Assembly: GCA_902635895.1 (NCBI GenBank)
Contig: CACPPV010000005.1
Location: forward strand, 1 to 64,000
DNA from: an uncultured Bacteroidota bacterium
GTDB taxonomy: Bacteria > Bacteroidota > Bacteroidia > Flavobacteriales > Flavobacteriaceae
Reading direction: 5' to 3'
Length of the DNA stretch: 64,000 nt
Each line of letters begins with the position of its first letter. Positions within the stretch are counted from its first letter, which is position 1. Below are positions 8,130-16,945 of this stretch, piece after piece. Under the pieces are notes generated by a model. The model saw only the letters and a list, made by a program, of their open reading frames with translations. It was not told where the DNA came from and made no database searches. The translations under genes were made by a program, and so were the position numbers.

Positions 8130-9627
8130 TATATTTTTTTAAGCCGTCTACAATTTTCCGATCGTTAGATAGCCTTGGCAACTTGTTTTGTCCTCCTAGT
8201 TTTCCTGCGCCATCCATGTACTTTTGAAATCCTCCTTTTTTTACTACAACAAGCTCAAGGTGTTTTAAAACCTTTCCTTCTATTAAATCTTTATAATATG
8301 TGTTTTGTTCTTGAAGATTTTCGTCAATCTTCTTGCTAAGCTTTAAAGCTTCTTTTTGGCTTGGATTCTCTTCAAATTCTACCCACCACTCATGATAAGG
8401 GGGCCCTTTTGTTGGGGTTATATTAGGTGCAACCGTAAACTCTTTAACTATCAGGTTAATCTCTTTTAAAGATTGTTTAAGAGCTCTTTCAACTTCGCTT
8501 CCAATAACATGTTCGCCAAAAGCTGAAATAAAGTGTTTGTACCTTCCTGTGACCAAAATTTTGTGCGGCTCCAAACTTACAAAAGAAACTGTATCCCCTG
8601 TATTATAAGCCCATAGTCCTGCGTTTGTTGAAATAATTAAAACGTAATTTTTGTTTTTAACGACATCTTTTATTGTAAGACGCTCAGGTCTTTTCTTTTT
8701 CATTTCGTCTAGCTCAACAAACTCATAAAAAATCCCTGAATTTAACTGTAATAGCAGGGCCTCGTCTTTTTGAGTGTCTTGATAGGCAAAAAAACCCTCT
8801 GAAGCGGGGTAATACTCAATGCTATCGATTTTTTTTCCAATTAGCTTTTTAAAACTGTCTCTGTAAGGCGAAAAATTTACGCCACCATAGACAAACAGAT
8901 TAAAGTTTGGAAAAATATCTTTTATTGTTTTTTCTCCAGAAAGTATCTTAAGTTGCTCAAAATACATTAATACCCAGGGCGGAATTCCTCCTATCACCGC
9001 CATGTCTTCTTTTAAAGTTTCTTTGGCTATCTCTAAAACTTTTTGTTCCCAGTCCTCAATACAATTCGCTTCCCAAGATGGCATTGTGTTGTTTTTTAAA
9101 AAAGAAGGTGTGTAGTGCGCTACTATTCCTGAAAGGCGCCCTGTTTTAATTGATTTTTTTTCTTCCAACTTAGGGCTCCCTTGCAAAAAAATAACTTTTT
9201 TGTTTAAAAAATTTGTGTTGGATGTTTCGTTTATATAATGCATCGTGGCATCAATCGAGCCTTTAATGTGGTAAGGCATAGATTCTTTAGATATCGGAAT
9301 GTGTTTTTCGCCAGATGTTGTGCCTGATGTTTTTGCAAAATAAATTGGCCTTCCTGGCCACAACACATTTGTTTCGCCATCAATAATGCGCTTTATATAA
9401 GGTTTAATTTGTTCATAGTCTCTAATGGGGATGTTTCTTGAAAAGTCTTCAGCGCTACGAATTTTATGAAAATTGTGTTCCTTTCCAAACCTCGTGTTAT
9501 TGGCCTTTAATATTAATTTTTTAAAAACCTTGTCTTGAGTTTTGACAGGGTTTAAAGACCATTTTCGAGTTTTCCAAACAGTATACTTAGCGTATACTTT
9601 TATAATCTTTTCCTTAAAACTACTCAA
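8116..9627 (-). CDS. GH3 family protein (adenylate-forming acyl-amido synthetase fold)
   Basis: 503 residues of the GH3 family, named after plant enzymes that join amino acids to auxin or jasmonate. Visible signatures are the phosphate-binding loop FAKTSGTTSGEKHIPIS near residue 107 and the later YPASEGFFAYQ and LWAYNTGDTVSF stretches; the C-terminal lid begins near HKILVTGRYKHFIS. No signal peptide or membrane helix. Bacterial members have the machinery to adenylate a carboxylate, but their substrate in Bacteroidota is unknown. It overlaps by 8 bp the upstream M23 peptidase gene, so the pair forms an operon; this neighbourhood is common in flavobacteria. A function linked to the cell envelope is only contextual. 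Confidence 0.9.
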   Translation of the reverse strand: MSSFKEKIIKVYAKYTVWKTRKWSLNPVKTQDKVFKKLILKANNTRFGKEHNFHKIRSAEDFSRNIPIRDYEQIKPYIKRIIDGETNVLWPGRPIYFAKTSGTTSGEKHIPISKESMPYHIKGSIDATMHYINETSNTNFLNKKVIFLQGSPKLEEKKSIKTGRLSGIVAHYTPSFLKNNTMPSWEANCIEDWEQKVLEIAKETLKEDMAVIGGIPPWVLMYFEQLKILSGEKTIKDIFPNFNLFVYGGVNFSPYRDSFKKLIGKKIDSIEYYPASEGFFAYQDTQKDEALLLQLNSGIFYEFVELDEMKKKRPERLTIKDVVKNKNYVLIISTNAGLWAYNTGDTVSFVSLEPHKILVTGRYKHFISAFGEHVIGSEVERALKQSLKEINLIVKEFTVAPNITPTKGPPYHEWWVEFEENPSQKEALKLSKKIDENLQEQNTYYKDLIEGKVLKHLELVVVKKGGFQKYMDGAGKLGGQNKLPRLSNDRKIVDGLKKYIKRI

Positions 9628-10477
9628 AACTTATATATTCAAGAGGGTCTACTGGATTTCCGTCACTCCATAACTCAAAATGTAAATGTGGTCCCGTAGA
9701 TAGCTTACCGGTATTTCCCGAAAGAGCTACAGCTTGACCTGAATTAACATAATCACCTTGATTAACAAGTCCGGTCGAATTGTGTTTATAAACGCTGGTT
9801 AAACCAAAGGAGTGTTCAATAATTATTACATAGCCTGTGTCAATAGTCCATTCGGAAAAGATTACTCTTCCGTCTGAAACAGCTTTTATTGGAGTGTTGT
9901 TTGAGGCAGGAATGTCCACGCCAAAGTGCTTTTGGCTTAAATCAAATTGTGAGGAGATTTTTCCACTTATTGGGCGAATTAAAACATATTCAACCTTTGA
10001 ATTAGGGCTTTCAAAAGCATTAAATCTGTCCTCTTTTTCTACAATACTTCGAAGCAAAGAGTCTTGAATGTTTGTTTTAAAGTCAAGCTCTGAAACATCT
10101 ACTTTAACAATATTAGACTCATTAACAATGTCTTCTTCTGAAACGTCTCCAAGTATTACCGCCCCAACAGAGTTTATAAATTTTTGATTAGTCTGGATTA
10201 CTTTTTCAAGAGAGTCTAACGTTTCGATATTTTCTACGGCCTTTTGCCTCAGAAGAGTAGAGTCGTAACCAGGGATGTATTCTTTTATAGATGTAAAAGC
10301 TATTAAGCTTATCGTTGTGATAACTAGAAGTGTAGAAATCAGCGCAATAAACAAAAAAATATTTAACCTTGTAAGTTTATAAGAGATTCTTTCCTCGTAG
10401 GTTTCTTCGTTTAAAACAACTAATCGATACTTGTTTAAAAGCCGCTGTTTAAGCGGTTTTTTTACATTTTTTTTCAC
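9620..10477 (-). CDS. M23 family metallopeptidase (LytM-type cell wall endopeptidase)
   Basis: 285 residues: a basic cytoplasmic tail, one membrane anchor at about 38-60, a coiled spacer, and a C-terminal LytM domain. Zinc-site motifs are HFGVDIPA (H-x3-D) near residue 183 and GPHLHFELW (HxH) near 262. Such proteins cleave peptide crosslinks in peptidoglycan or activate amidases from the periplasmic face. The start is GTG at 10477 (codon order GTG AAA AAA AAT); no in-frame ATG is available nearby. It is followed by, and overlaps, the GH3 gene. The first codons contain a 9-bp hairpin arm pair (10438-10460) that may affect translation initiation. Confidence 0.92.
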   Translation of the reverse strand: MKKNVKKPLKQRLLNKYRLVVLNEETYEERISYKLTRLNIFLFIALISTLLVITTISLIAFTSIKEYIPGYDSTLLRQKAVENIETLDSLEKVIQTNQKFINSVGAVILGDVSEEDIVNESNIVKVDVSELDFKTNIQDSLLRSIVEKEDRFNAFESPNSKVEYVLIRPISGKISSQFDLSQKHFGVDIPASNNTPIKAVSDGRVIFSEWTIDTGYVIIIEHSFGLTSVYKHNSTGLVNQGDYVNSGQAVALSGNTGKLSTGPHLHFELWSDGNPVDPLEYISFE

Positions 10478-10548
10478 TTGGCTAATATAGTGAAGAGTAG
10501 TATAACATTTTTAAAAGACATTATTTAAGGTTATTCTATTTTTCTTTA

Positions 10549-10556
10549 TACTTTTG
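10549..10556 (+). promoter_or_regulatory. -7 promoter box of tatA
   Basis: TACTTTTG fits TAnnTTTG and ends 13 nt before the tatA ATG; the spacer is A-rich, as usual for Bacteroidota translation starts. No convincing TTG upstream. Confidence 0.55.
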
Positions 10557-10569
10557 TAAAAAAATTAAA

Positions 10570-10758
10570 ATGATATTATCTAATTTATTTTTAGCAATTG
10601 GCCCTGGTCAAATCGCTGTAATAGCAATCCTGGTTCTTTTGCTTTTTGGAGGAAAGAAAATCCCTGAACTTATGAAAGGTCTTGGGACAGGAATAAAAGA
10701 GTTCAAGAAAGGTGTTAAAGAGGAAGATTCTCTTGAAGAGCCAAAAAAGAAAGACTAG
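10570..10758 (+). CDS. tatA: Sec-independent translocase subunit TatA/E
   Basis: 62 residues: a short N-terminus, one transmembrane helix (about 8-27), the conserved [14 protein letters not shown] hinge and amphipathic helix, and a charged acidic/lysine tail. TatA oligomerises around TatC to move folded proteins across the inner membrane. tatC is not in the window. A likely Tat substrate is (the oxidoreductase at 60813 with an RR signal). It lies between the M23 and DUF4837 genes on the opposite strand and ends only 3 bp from the stop of the convergent DUF4837 gene. Confidence 0.93.
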   Translation: MILSNLFLAIGPGQIAVIAILVLLLFGGKKIPELMKGLGTGIKEFKKGVKEEDSLEEPKKKD

Positions 10759-10761
10759 TTT

Positions 10762-11718
10762 TTACAGTATTTTTAACGACTTAATAATCGCTTCCAACTC
10801 AATCATATATTCCCTTTTTCTGTCAGAGGGAGAAAAAACAAAACCTTCAAAAACAACAAATCTTTTGTTTTTTGTGTCTTCAACCACAATATTTAAAAAC
10901 GGTCCTGCCATATAGTCATTTACAACCTCCCAAGTACCTTTTGTTTTGAAAGCAGTTAAGTTTTTAATTTTTATTTTATTGAAATAAGGTTCATATGCTT
11001 TTTCGGTAATAACATAAGACCCTTCGTTTCTTCCTGGAACAAATTCCTTTCCAATAGAATCTCTTATTTTAATTACTTTTTCTAAAGTTATTGGCTGGCT
11101 TGTTATAGGCAAAGTGTAGGTTAAAAAGTTTACACTTCCTTTTTTGGTTTCTCTTTGAAACCAAAGTTTGTTTTGATCGTCTTTTTTAAAAAGGCTGTAT
11201 GCTGACGGTAATGTAAGATTAACCCCTAAAGCTTTGAACTCCTCTGTTTTTAAAACTGATTTTCTTATTCTTCTTTGTTTTTCCATAACCTCGTTGTTTC
11301 TAAAAGCTAGAACAGCTTTACTTGAGATCTTATTTAACTGTTTGGTTATGGATTTAGTATTTGGGCCTTCAATGTTTAAAACAAGTTGAGGTGAAGCATA
11401 CTTGTTTTTTTCTATGTATGCTGTGTCGATCGTATTTGGTGTGATTTTAATTATATTTCTTCCTTCTCTTGCAAAATCTTTAAAAATCTTTGGAGGGATG
11501 TGAACAAGGGTAAATAATGGTTCTTGCTGAGGAAGTCCTTCAAATTCAGAAGCGAAAACCTCTCTTAGGTTGTCACCAAACTTGCTATTCCACGCCTTAT
11601 CTTCAACTACAACTGAAACCGTGTGAATGTTGCCGCTAGACTTAGGTTTATACAAAGTTGTTGTTTGGTCACAACTAAAAAAAAACAAAACAACTAATAT
11701 GTAAACTCTTTGTGCCAT
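10762..11718 (-). CDS. DUF4837 family lipoprotein
   Basis: 318 residues beginning with a lipoprotein signal peptide whose lipobox is FFSC (Cys16 would be acylated). The body matches DUF4837: FASEFEGLPQQEPLFTLVHI near residue 50, FKDFAREGRNII, and two repeats of a similar alpha/beta unit. It is a Bacteroidota-restricted family of unknown function, expected in the periplasm or outer membrane. It starts 1 bp after the pgk stop in the same direction, so it is in the pgk operon. The neighbouring tatA, M23 and GH3 genes are a frequent set around it in flavobacteria. Confidence 0.85.
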   Translation of the reverse strand: MAQRVYILVVLFFFSCDQTTTLYKPKSSGNIHTVSVVVEDKAWNSKFGDNLREVFASEFEGLPQQEPLFTLVHIPPKIFKDFAREGRNIIKITPNTIDTAYIEKNKYASPQLVLNIEGPNTKSITKQLNKISSKAVLAFRNNEVMEKQRRIRKSVLKTEEFKALGVNLTLPSAYSLFKKDDQNKLWFQRETKKGSVNFLTYTLPITSQPITLEKVIKIRDSIGKEFVPGRNEGSYVITEKAYEPYFNKIKIKNLTAFKTKGTWEVVNDYMAGPFLNIVVEDTKNKRFVVFEGFVFSPSDRKREYMIELEAIIKSLKIL

Positions 11719-11719
11719 A

Positions 11720-12904
11720 CTATTCTAAGGCTTTTATGCCTGGAAGTGTTTTTCCTTCTAAGCTTTCAAGCATAGCGCCACCTCCTGTTGAAACATAACT
11801 TACTTTGTTCTCAAATTTAAACTTTTTTACAGCAGCAACTGAGTCTCCTCCTCCAACCAAAGAAAAAGAGCCGTTGTTTGTGCTTTGTGAAACACTCTTG
11901 CCAACAGAAACAGTTCCATTAGAAAAACTTTCCATTTCAAAAACACCAACAGGGCCGTTCCATAAAATTGTTTTACTAGACATGATCGCTTTATTAAAAA
12001 TTTCTAGAGATTTTGGCCCAGCGTCCATCCCTTGCCAGCCATCAGGAATGTTGTTTATTTCGCATATTTTTGTGTTTGCTGAATTAGAAAAGTCGTCTGC
12101 GCAAACCACGTCAACAGGCAAACATAGTTCAACATTCTTTTCTTTTGCTTTTTTGATAATTGACAAAGCCAACGACATTTTATCGTCCTCACATATAGAG
12201 TCCCCTATTCTTCCTCCTAGGGCTTTTATAAAGGTAAAAGACATTCCCCCTCCAATAATTAGTTTGTCAACCTTACTCATTATATTTTCAATAATTGTAA
12301 TTTTTGATGATACTTTTGCGCCTCCTAAAATTCCTAAAATTGGTTTTTCACCAGAAACCATGACTCTTTTTATTGATTCTATTTCTTTTTGCAAAAGGTC
12401 TCCAGCAAATTTGTTTTGTGGGAAAAATTTTGCAATTATTGTTGTAGAGGCGTGAGCTCTGTGGGCTGTTCCAAAGGCATCGTTTATGTAGCTCTCCCCA
12501 AGGTTAGATATTTCTTTTGCAAAATTTTCATCACCTTTTTGTTCTTCAGGATAAAACCTTAGGTTTTCCAATAAAAGAACTTCTTTAGGCAAACTTTTCT
12601 GAACCAACTCTTTAGTTTGGCTTTCAATAACTCCTCTTGTAAATTTAACCGGAACACCTAAAACATCTTCTACGTCCTTTACTATATGTGACAATGAAAA
12701 CTCCGAATCTTTTCCTTTAGGCCTGCCAAGATGGGACATTAGTATCGGAGTTCCTCCGTCTTCTAAAACTTTTTTAATCGTTGTTTTAGCCGCAACAATT
12801 CTGGACTTATCGGTTACTTTTTTTTCATTATTCAACGGAACATTGAAGTCGACCCTTATAAGTACTTTTTGGTTTTTAAAATTGTAATTGTAAATAGAAT
12901 TCAT
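11720..12904 (-). CDS. pgk: Phosphoglycerate kinase
   Basis: 394 residues, full length. Catalyses 1,3-bisphosphoglycerate + ADP to 3-phosphoglycerate + ATP in glycolysis, cytoplasmic. Signatures in order: VLIRVDFNVPL near 14, MSHLGRPKG near 59, GGAKVSSKI near 200, WNGPVGVFE near 322, and the nucleotide loop GGGDSVAAV near 350. First gene of a two-gene operon with the DUF4837 lipoprotein gene; divergent from holB, from which it is separated by 69 bp that hold a -7 box for each gene. Confidence 0.98.
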   Translation of the reverse strand: MNSIYNYNFKNQKVLIRVDFNVPLNNEKKVTDKSRIVAAKTTIKKVLEDGGTPILMSHLGRPKGKDSEFSLSHIVKDVEDVLGVPVKFTRGVIESQTKELVQKSLPKEVLLLENLRFYPEEQKGDENFAKEISNLGESYINDAFGTAHRAHASTTIIAKFFPQNKFAGDLLQKEIESIKRVMVSGEKPILGILGGAKVSSKITIIENIMSKVDKLIIGGGMSFTFIKALGGRIGDSICEDDKMSLALSIIKKAKEKNVELCLPVDVVCADDFSNSANTKICEINNIPDGWQGMDAGPKSLEIFNKAIMSSKTILWNGPVGVFEMESFSNGTVSVGKSVSQSTNNGSFSLVGGGDSVAAVKKFKFENKVSYVSTGGGAMLESLEGKTLPGIKALE

Positions 12905-12921
12905 GTAAAAATATTGGAGTT

Positions 12922-12929
12922 CAAAGATA
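12922..12929 (-). promoter_or_regulatory. -7 promoter box of pgk
   Basis: Minus-strand TATCTTTG, 17 nt before the pgk ATG. Fits TAnnTTTG. It lies back to back with the holB box at 12962-12969. Confidence 0.55.
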
Positions 12930-12961
12930 AATATTTCTGAGCTATTTTTAGTTTATTCTTT

Positions 12962-12969
12962 TATATTTG
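12962..12969 (+). promoter_or_regulatory. -7 promoter box of holB
   Basis: TATATTTG followed by four bases (AAGT) and the ATG at 12974. A leaderless or near-leaderless mRNA is expected. Confidence 0.55.
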
Positions 12970-12973
12970 AAGT

Positions 12974-14092
12974 ATGTTGTTTAGCGATGTTGTTGGTCAA
13001 GAAGATTTAAAAAAAGAACTCAAAAAAGGGATTTTGAATGGTCGTATTCCCCATTGTCAACTCTTTATTTCACGTGAAGGAACTGGAGGCCTTGGTTTAG
13101 CAATTGCATATGCAAGGCTAATCATTGAAGGACAAAACCCGTCTGAATCGACACGGTTAAAGCTTAGCGAACTCAAACACCCTGACTTACATTTTGTATT
13201 TCCCACAGCAGCAAACAAGGAAATTAAATCAAAGCCAATCTCAGAAATGTTTTTAAACACTTGGAGGGAATTTGTTCATAAAACCCCATATGGGAATTTG
13301 TTTGATTGGTATCAATCACTAGAAATTGAGAACAAACAGGGTAAGATTGGAACCGATGATGTTGAGTCTTTAATTAATAAAATTTCATTAAAATCCTTTG
13401 AGGGTGGTTGGAAGGTTGCTGTAATATGGATGGCCGAGAAAATAAACCTAAACGCCACAAACAAGCTCTTGAAGCTAATAGAAGAGCCCCCAATAAATAC
13501 TGTTTTTATTTTTGTTTGTGAATCAAAAGACTCTCTTGCAGATACTTTGGTTTCAAGGTGTCAAACATCAACACTGAGCCCGCTTAAAAAAGAAGCTGTG
13601 GAATTGTATTTAAAAAACAAAGGGGTCGAGGGTTTAAAGGCAAAAAACTCTGCAATAAATTCAAGCGGGAACCTTAGGCAAGCACTAATTAGTGTTTACG
13701 ACAATGACCAAAACCAACAGTTTGAACAATGGTTTTTAAAATGGGTCCGGACTGCGTTTAATGTAAAAAAGAATAAAGAAGAGGTTTTGGAGCTTGTCAA
13801 TTGGAGCAAGAATATTTCGATAAAAGGAAGAGAGGTTCAAAAAAAATTTATAGAATTTAGCATGAATCTTTTTAGAAACGCAATGCTAAAACATTACGAA
13901 ATAGAACAGCTCGTAAACTTTAACCCCACAACGGACATAAATTTTGAAGGGTTTTCTAAATATGTTAATGAAAAAAATATTGAAGAAATTCACAAAGAAC
14001 TTGAAAGCGCTTTTGTTGGAATTGAATCAAACGGGAACCCCAACATGATTTTTATGGACCTGTCATTAAAACTAACAAGGCTGATACAATAG
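12974..14092 (+). CDS. holB: DNA polymerase III subunit delta prime
   Basis: 372 residues, clamp-loader family. Opens MLFSDVVGQEDLKKELKKGI, followed by a degenerate phosphate loop (SREGTGGLGLAIAYA); delta prime is normally a non-hydrolysing subunit, so the loss is expected. MAEKINLNATNKLLKLIEEPP near 158 and the sensor-like SRCQT near 193 are typical of the family. The C-terminal region (about 240-372) is a helical collar with weak conservation. It helps load the sliding clamp during replication. Single gene, facing the methyltransferase gene across a 134-bp gap rich in inverted repeats. Confidence 0.9.
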   Translation: MLFSDVVGQEDLKKELKKGILNGRIPHCQLFISREGTGGLGLAIAYARLIIEGQNPSESTRLKLSELKHPDLHFVFPTAANKEIKSKPISEMFLNTWREFVHKTPYGNLFDWYQSLEIENKQGKIGTDDVESLINKISLKSFEGGWKVAVIWMAEKINLNATNKLLKLIEEPPINTVFIFVCESKDSLADTLVSRCQTSTLSPLKKEAVELYLKNKGVEGLKAKNSAINSSGNLRQALISVYDNDQNQQFEQWFLKWVRTAFNVKKNKEEVLELVNWSKNISIKGREVQKKFIEFSMNLFRNAMLKHYEIEQLVNFNPTTDINFEGFSKYVNEKNIEEIHKELESAFVGIESNGNPNMIFMDLSLKLTRLIQ

Positions 14093-14127
14093 TTTTTTAC
14101 AATTAAAACCGGCTTTTTATAGTTTTT

Positions 14128-14210
14128 GGCTATTGTTTTTGTTGTTTTATTTTAAGCCGTGCCAGCGCTTAAAAGGGTTTTATACACCTAGCCTTGTCAA
14201 AACAACAAAA
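14128..14210. terminator. Nested inverted repeats between convergent holB and methyltransferase genes
   Basis: Three arm pairs share one centre: GGCTA (14128-14132) with TAGCC (14189-14193); TTTTGTTGTTTT (14137-14148) with AAAACAACAAAA (14199-14210); and TTTTAAGC (14150-14157) with GCTTAAAA (14167-14174). The outer two cannot form at once. The position in a convergent gap suggests a bidirectional transcription end, but there is no clean T-tract after the inner stem, so the call is weak. Confidence 0.35.
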
Positions 14211-14226
14211 GCTCTTTAAAATCGCC

Positions 14227-15048
14227 TTATTGTCGTTTTTTAGCAACATAAACAACAGAAGAGGGGTTTTTGGTAAATATCGAAACCAAACAAGAGGCTA
14301 GCCCAACAAAGAAACCTTTTACAAACCAAAGCCTTGACATTTTATATTTTTCTGAAATCATAGACACATAAAACGGATCCCAAAACATGCTTTTTGTTTT
14401 AAGAAGCTCAAAGCCTAAAGACGAAAACACAGCCTTCATGCCTGATGGTGAAAAATGCCACAAATGTCTTGGCACGTCATATCCAGCCCAATACCTCTTG
14501 TAATACCTACAGTCAAAAGATTTATAATTCGGGCACGCAACAATTAAAACGCCTTCGTCTGAAAGCATTGATTTAATATTTTTTAAAGTCTGAGAGTAAG
14601 ACTGTGTGTGCTCAAGCGAATGCCACATTGTTATAACATCAAACGTGTTTAAGTTGTTATTGTTAAAAAAGTTTGGATCGTTATACATACCTTCTTCGCT
14701 GTATTTAAAAAAAGGGTCGTAGCCCAATGCATCGATGTTTTTTTGTCTGAGAGAATACACAAAAAACCCATCGCCAGCCCCATAATCAAGAAGAGAAATA
14801 AAGTTTTTCTTAAAGGAAGTTATTATCCTAATCTTTGATTTTAGGCTTATTCTTTTAAAGAAAAAATAAACTTGAGCAAACAATGTTTTTTCTTTGTTAT
14901 GAGACAGATATTTTGAAGAAGCATAGTAGTTTTTTATAGTCTTTGGTTTAGGCGCTGTCTGTAAAACACCCACAACTGAGGTCTTTTGAACAAAAAACTT
15001 TTCTTTTGATAAAAAATAATCCGTTATTTCAATTTTCTTTTCTTTCAT
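14227..15048 (-). CDS. Class I SAM-dependent methyltransferase
   Basis: 273 residues. A Rossmann methyltransferase of the Methyltransf_23 type: motif I is LLDYGAGDGFF near residue 87, followed by MWHSLEHTQ near 140 and LIVACPNYKS near 168. The block around YDVPRHLWHFSP near 193 is characteristic of a bacterial subfamily often found with surface-glycan or lipid modification genes, but the substrate is unknown. A hydrophobic stretch near 245-262 may contact the membrane. Its start lies 8 bp from the parS-like site at 15057-15072, and it is downstream of mnmG on the same strand. Confidence 0.82.
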   Translation of the reverse strand: MKEKKIEITDYFLSKEKFFVQKTSVVGVLQTAPKPKTIKNYYASSKYLSHNKEKTLFAQVYFFFKRISLKSKIRIITSFKKNFISLLDYGAGDGFFVYSLRQKNIDALGYDPFFKYSEEGMYNDPNFFNNNNLNTFDVITMWHSLEHTQSYSQTLKNIKSMLSDEGVLIVACPNYKSFDCRYYKRYWAGYDVPRHLWHFSPSGMKAVFSSLGFELLKTKSMFWDPFYVSMISEKYKMSRLWFVKGFFVGLASCLVSIFTKNPSSVVYVAKKRQ

Positions 15049-15056
15049 TGACGAAG

Positions 15057-15072
15057 TGTTCCACGTGGAACA
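15057..15072. other. parS-like ParB binding site 1
   Basis: TGTTCCACGTGGAACA, a perfect 16-bp palindrome of the chromosomal parS type (consensus close to TGTTTCACGTGAAACA; the GTTCCACGTGGAAC form is known from Pseudomonas). It nearly fills the 26-bp gap between mnmG and the methyltransferase gene. An identical copy is at 16950-16965. ParB spreading from such sites organises the origin region for segregation. Confidence 0.88.
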
Positions 15073-15074
15073 TT

Positions 15075-16943
15075 TTATCTGCCCATATAAACCATCAAAA
15101 CACTAATGTCATTTGGGGACACACCGCTAATACGAGAGGCTTGAGACAAGGTTGTTGGTTTAATTTTGTTTAGTTTTTGTGTAGCCTCTGTAGACAAGGA
15201 CTGAACTTTTGTGTAGTTAAAATTAGACGGTATTTTTATGTTCTCTAAGTTGTTTAATTTTTTGGCGTTTGCCTTCTCTTTTTCAATATAGCCCGAATAC
15301 TTTACCTGTACTTCTGTTTGCTCTAAAACATCAGGGCTAAAAGAGTTTTCTGAAACGAACCTTTTAACAGACTCTAACCCTGTCATGTCATCTAAAGTAA
15401 CATTAGGGCGAGAGAAGACTTTATAGAGCTTTAAAGACTGTGAAACCTCAGACGAGTTTTTCTGTTTTAATATTGGATTAATCTCGTCAGGCTTTACGCT
15501 TGTTTTTTTAAAAAAAGACACAAAAGAAAGTGTGTCAGATTTCTTTTTAATAACGTTTTGTAACCTGTCTTTTGAGGCCAAGCCAAGATTATGAGAGACT
15601 TCCGTCAATCTTAGGTCGGCATTGTCTTGGCGCAAAAGAGTCCTGTATTCGGCTCTTGATGTAAACATTCTGTATGGCTCTTCAGTTCCTTTTGTTATTA
15701 GATCGTCAATTAAAACACCAATGTAAGCTTCGTCTCGTTTTAAAACCAAAGGTTCTTGTTCGTTTATAAGGAGGTGTGCATTAATACCCGCCATTAGACC
15801 CTGGGCAGCCGCCTCTTCATAGCCAGTTGTGCCATTAATTTGCCCTGCAAAAAACAACCCTGACAAAGGTTTAGTTTCGAGGGAGTTTTTTAGTTGTGTA
15901 GGAGGAAAGTAATCGTATTCAATAGCGTAGCCAGGCCTGAAAAACTTGACGTTTTCAAAACCAACAACAGATTTTAGAGCATTATACTGAACATCCTCAG
16001 GAAGAGATGTAGAAAAACCATTAACATAAACCTCAACAGTATTCCAACCCTCAGGCTCTACAAAAATTTGATGCCTGTCTTTTTCAGAAAAACGATTTAT
16101 TTTATCCTCAATAGAGGGGCAATATCGAGGGCCTGTGCTTTGAATAGAGCCATTAAACATCGGAGATCTATCAAACCCTTCTCTTAGAAGATCGTGAACA
16201 TGTGGGCTTGTATAAGTCATGTGACAATCGAGCTGTTTAGACAAAGGCTTTGTGTTTGTATAAGAAAACTTTGAAGGGTTTGGGTCTCCAGGTTGAACAA
16301 GCATAGAAGAATAATCAAGAGACCTTCCGTCAACACGCGGAGGGGTCCCTGTTTTCATCCTTCCAGATTCAAAACCAAAATCAGTAAGAGCTTCCGTGAT
16401 GCCAAAGGAAGCTTTTTCTCCAGCCCTACCGCCGCCAAACTGTTTTTCGCCAATGTGTATTAACCCGTTAAGAAAGGTGCCGTTGGTAAGAATTACCGTT
16501 TTCGCTTTAATATCAAGGCCTAACGAAGTTTTAACACCAACTACTTTCGAGCCAGAGAGAAGTAGACCAGAAACCATTTCTTGATAAAAATCTAGGTTAG
16601 GGGTTTTTTCCAACATGGTCCTCCAGGTTTCCGCAAACCTCATTCTGTCGGACTGAGCTCTTGGGCTCCACATTGCAGGGCCTTTTGATTTGTTAAGCAT
16701 TTTGAACTGTACAGCAGAAAGGTCTGTAACAACACCACTATACCCCCCGATAGCATCTATTTCTCTAACAATTTGACCTTTGGCAATCCCTCCCATAGCA
16801 GGATTACAGGACATTTGAGCAATATTTTGAAGGTTCATTGTTACAAGGAGGGTTTTGCTACCCATATTAGCGGCAGCGGCAGCGGCTTCTGATCCTGCGT
16901 GGCCAGCCCCAACAACAATAACGTCATATTTTTCTTTAAACAT
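15075..16943 (-). CDS. mnmG: tRNA uridine-5-carboxymethylaminomethyl modification enzyme MnmG (GidA)
   Basis: 622 residues, full length. With MnmE it installs the cmnm5 group on U34 of certain tRNAs using FAD and a methylene-folate. N-terminal dinucleotide motif VVGAGHAGSEAAAAAA, then MSCNPAMGGIAKGQIVREID near 44, and the C-terminal helical tRNA-binding domain from about 460, ending GVSPNDISVLMVYMGR. Flanked by two identical parS-like palindromes. The historical name gidA reflects its frequent position beside the replication origin, consistent with the parS sites here. ybeY is 2 bp upstream in the same direction (its stop is at 16946), so the two form an operon. Confidence 0.98.
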   Translation of the reverse strand: MFKEKYDVIVVGAGHAGSEAAAAAANMGSKTLLVTMNLQNIAQMSCNPAMGGIAKGQIVREIDAIGGYSGVVTDLSAVQFKMLNKSKGPAMWSPRAQSDRMRFAETWRTMLEKTPNLDFYQEMVSGLLLSGSKVVGVKTSLGLDIKAKTVILTNGTFLNGLIHIGEKQFGGGRAGEKASFGITEALTDFGFESGRMKTGTPPRVDGRSLDYSSMLVQPGDPNPSKFSYTNTKPLSKQLDCHMTYTSPHVHDLLREGFDRSPMFNGSIQSTGPRYCPSIEDKINRFSEKDRHQIFVEPEGWNTVEVYVNGFSTSLPEDVQYNALKSVVGFENVKFFRPGYAIEYDYFPPTQLKNSLETKPLSGLFFAGQINGTTGYEEAAAQGLMAGINAHLLINEQEPLVLKRDEAYIGVLIDDLITKGTEEPYRMFTSRAEYRTLLRQDNADLRLTEVSHNLGLASKDRLQNVIKKKSDTLSFVSFFKKTSVKPDEINPILKQKNSSEVSQSLKLYKVFSRPNVTLDDMTGLESVKRFVSENSFSPDVLEQTEVQVKYSGYIEKEKANAKKLNNLENIKIPSNFNYTKVQSLSTEATQKLNKIKPTTLSQASRISGVSPNDISVLMVYMGR

Positions 16944-16945
16944 AA

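Noticed and set aside
10438-10463. Hairpin AAAGCCGCT / AGCGGTTTT followed by T run on the plus strand, terminator-like
   Set aside because: It lies inside the first codons of the M23 gene on the other strand and no plus-strand gene precedes it; probably a by-product of coding sequence, although it could limit antisense transcription.
11805-12455. 216-codon open frame on the plus strand
   Set aside because: Lies fully antisense to pgk, which has all family motifs; no promoter and no recognisable protein.
14093-14226. Idea that the inverted repeats are an integron attC site
   Set aside because: No GTTRRRY/RYYYAAC core ends, no integrase and no cassette-like genes nearby.
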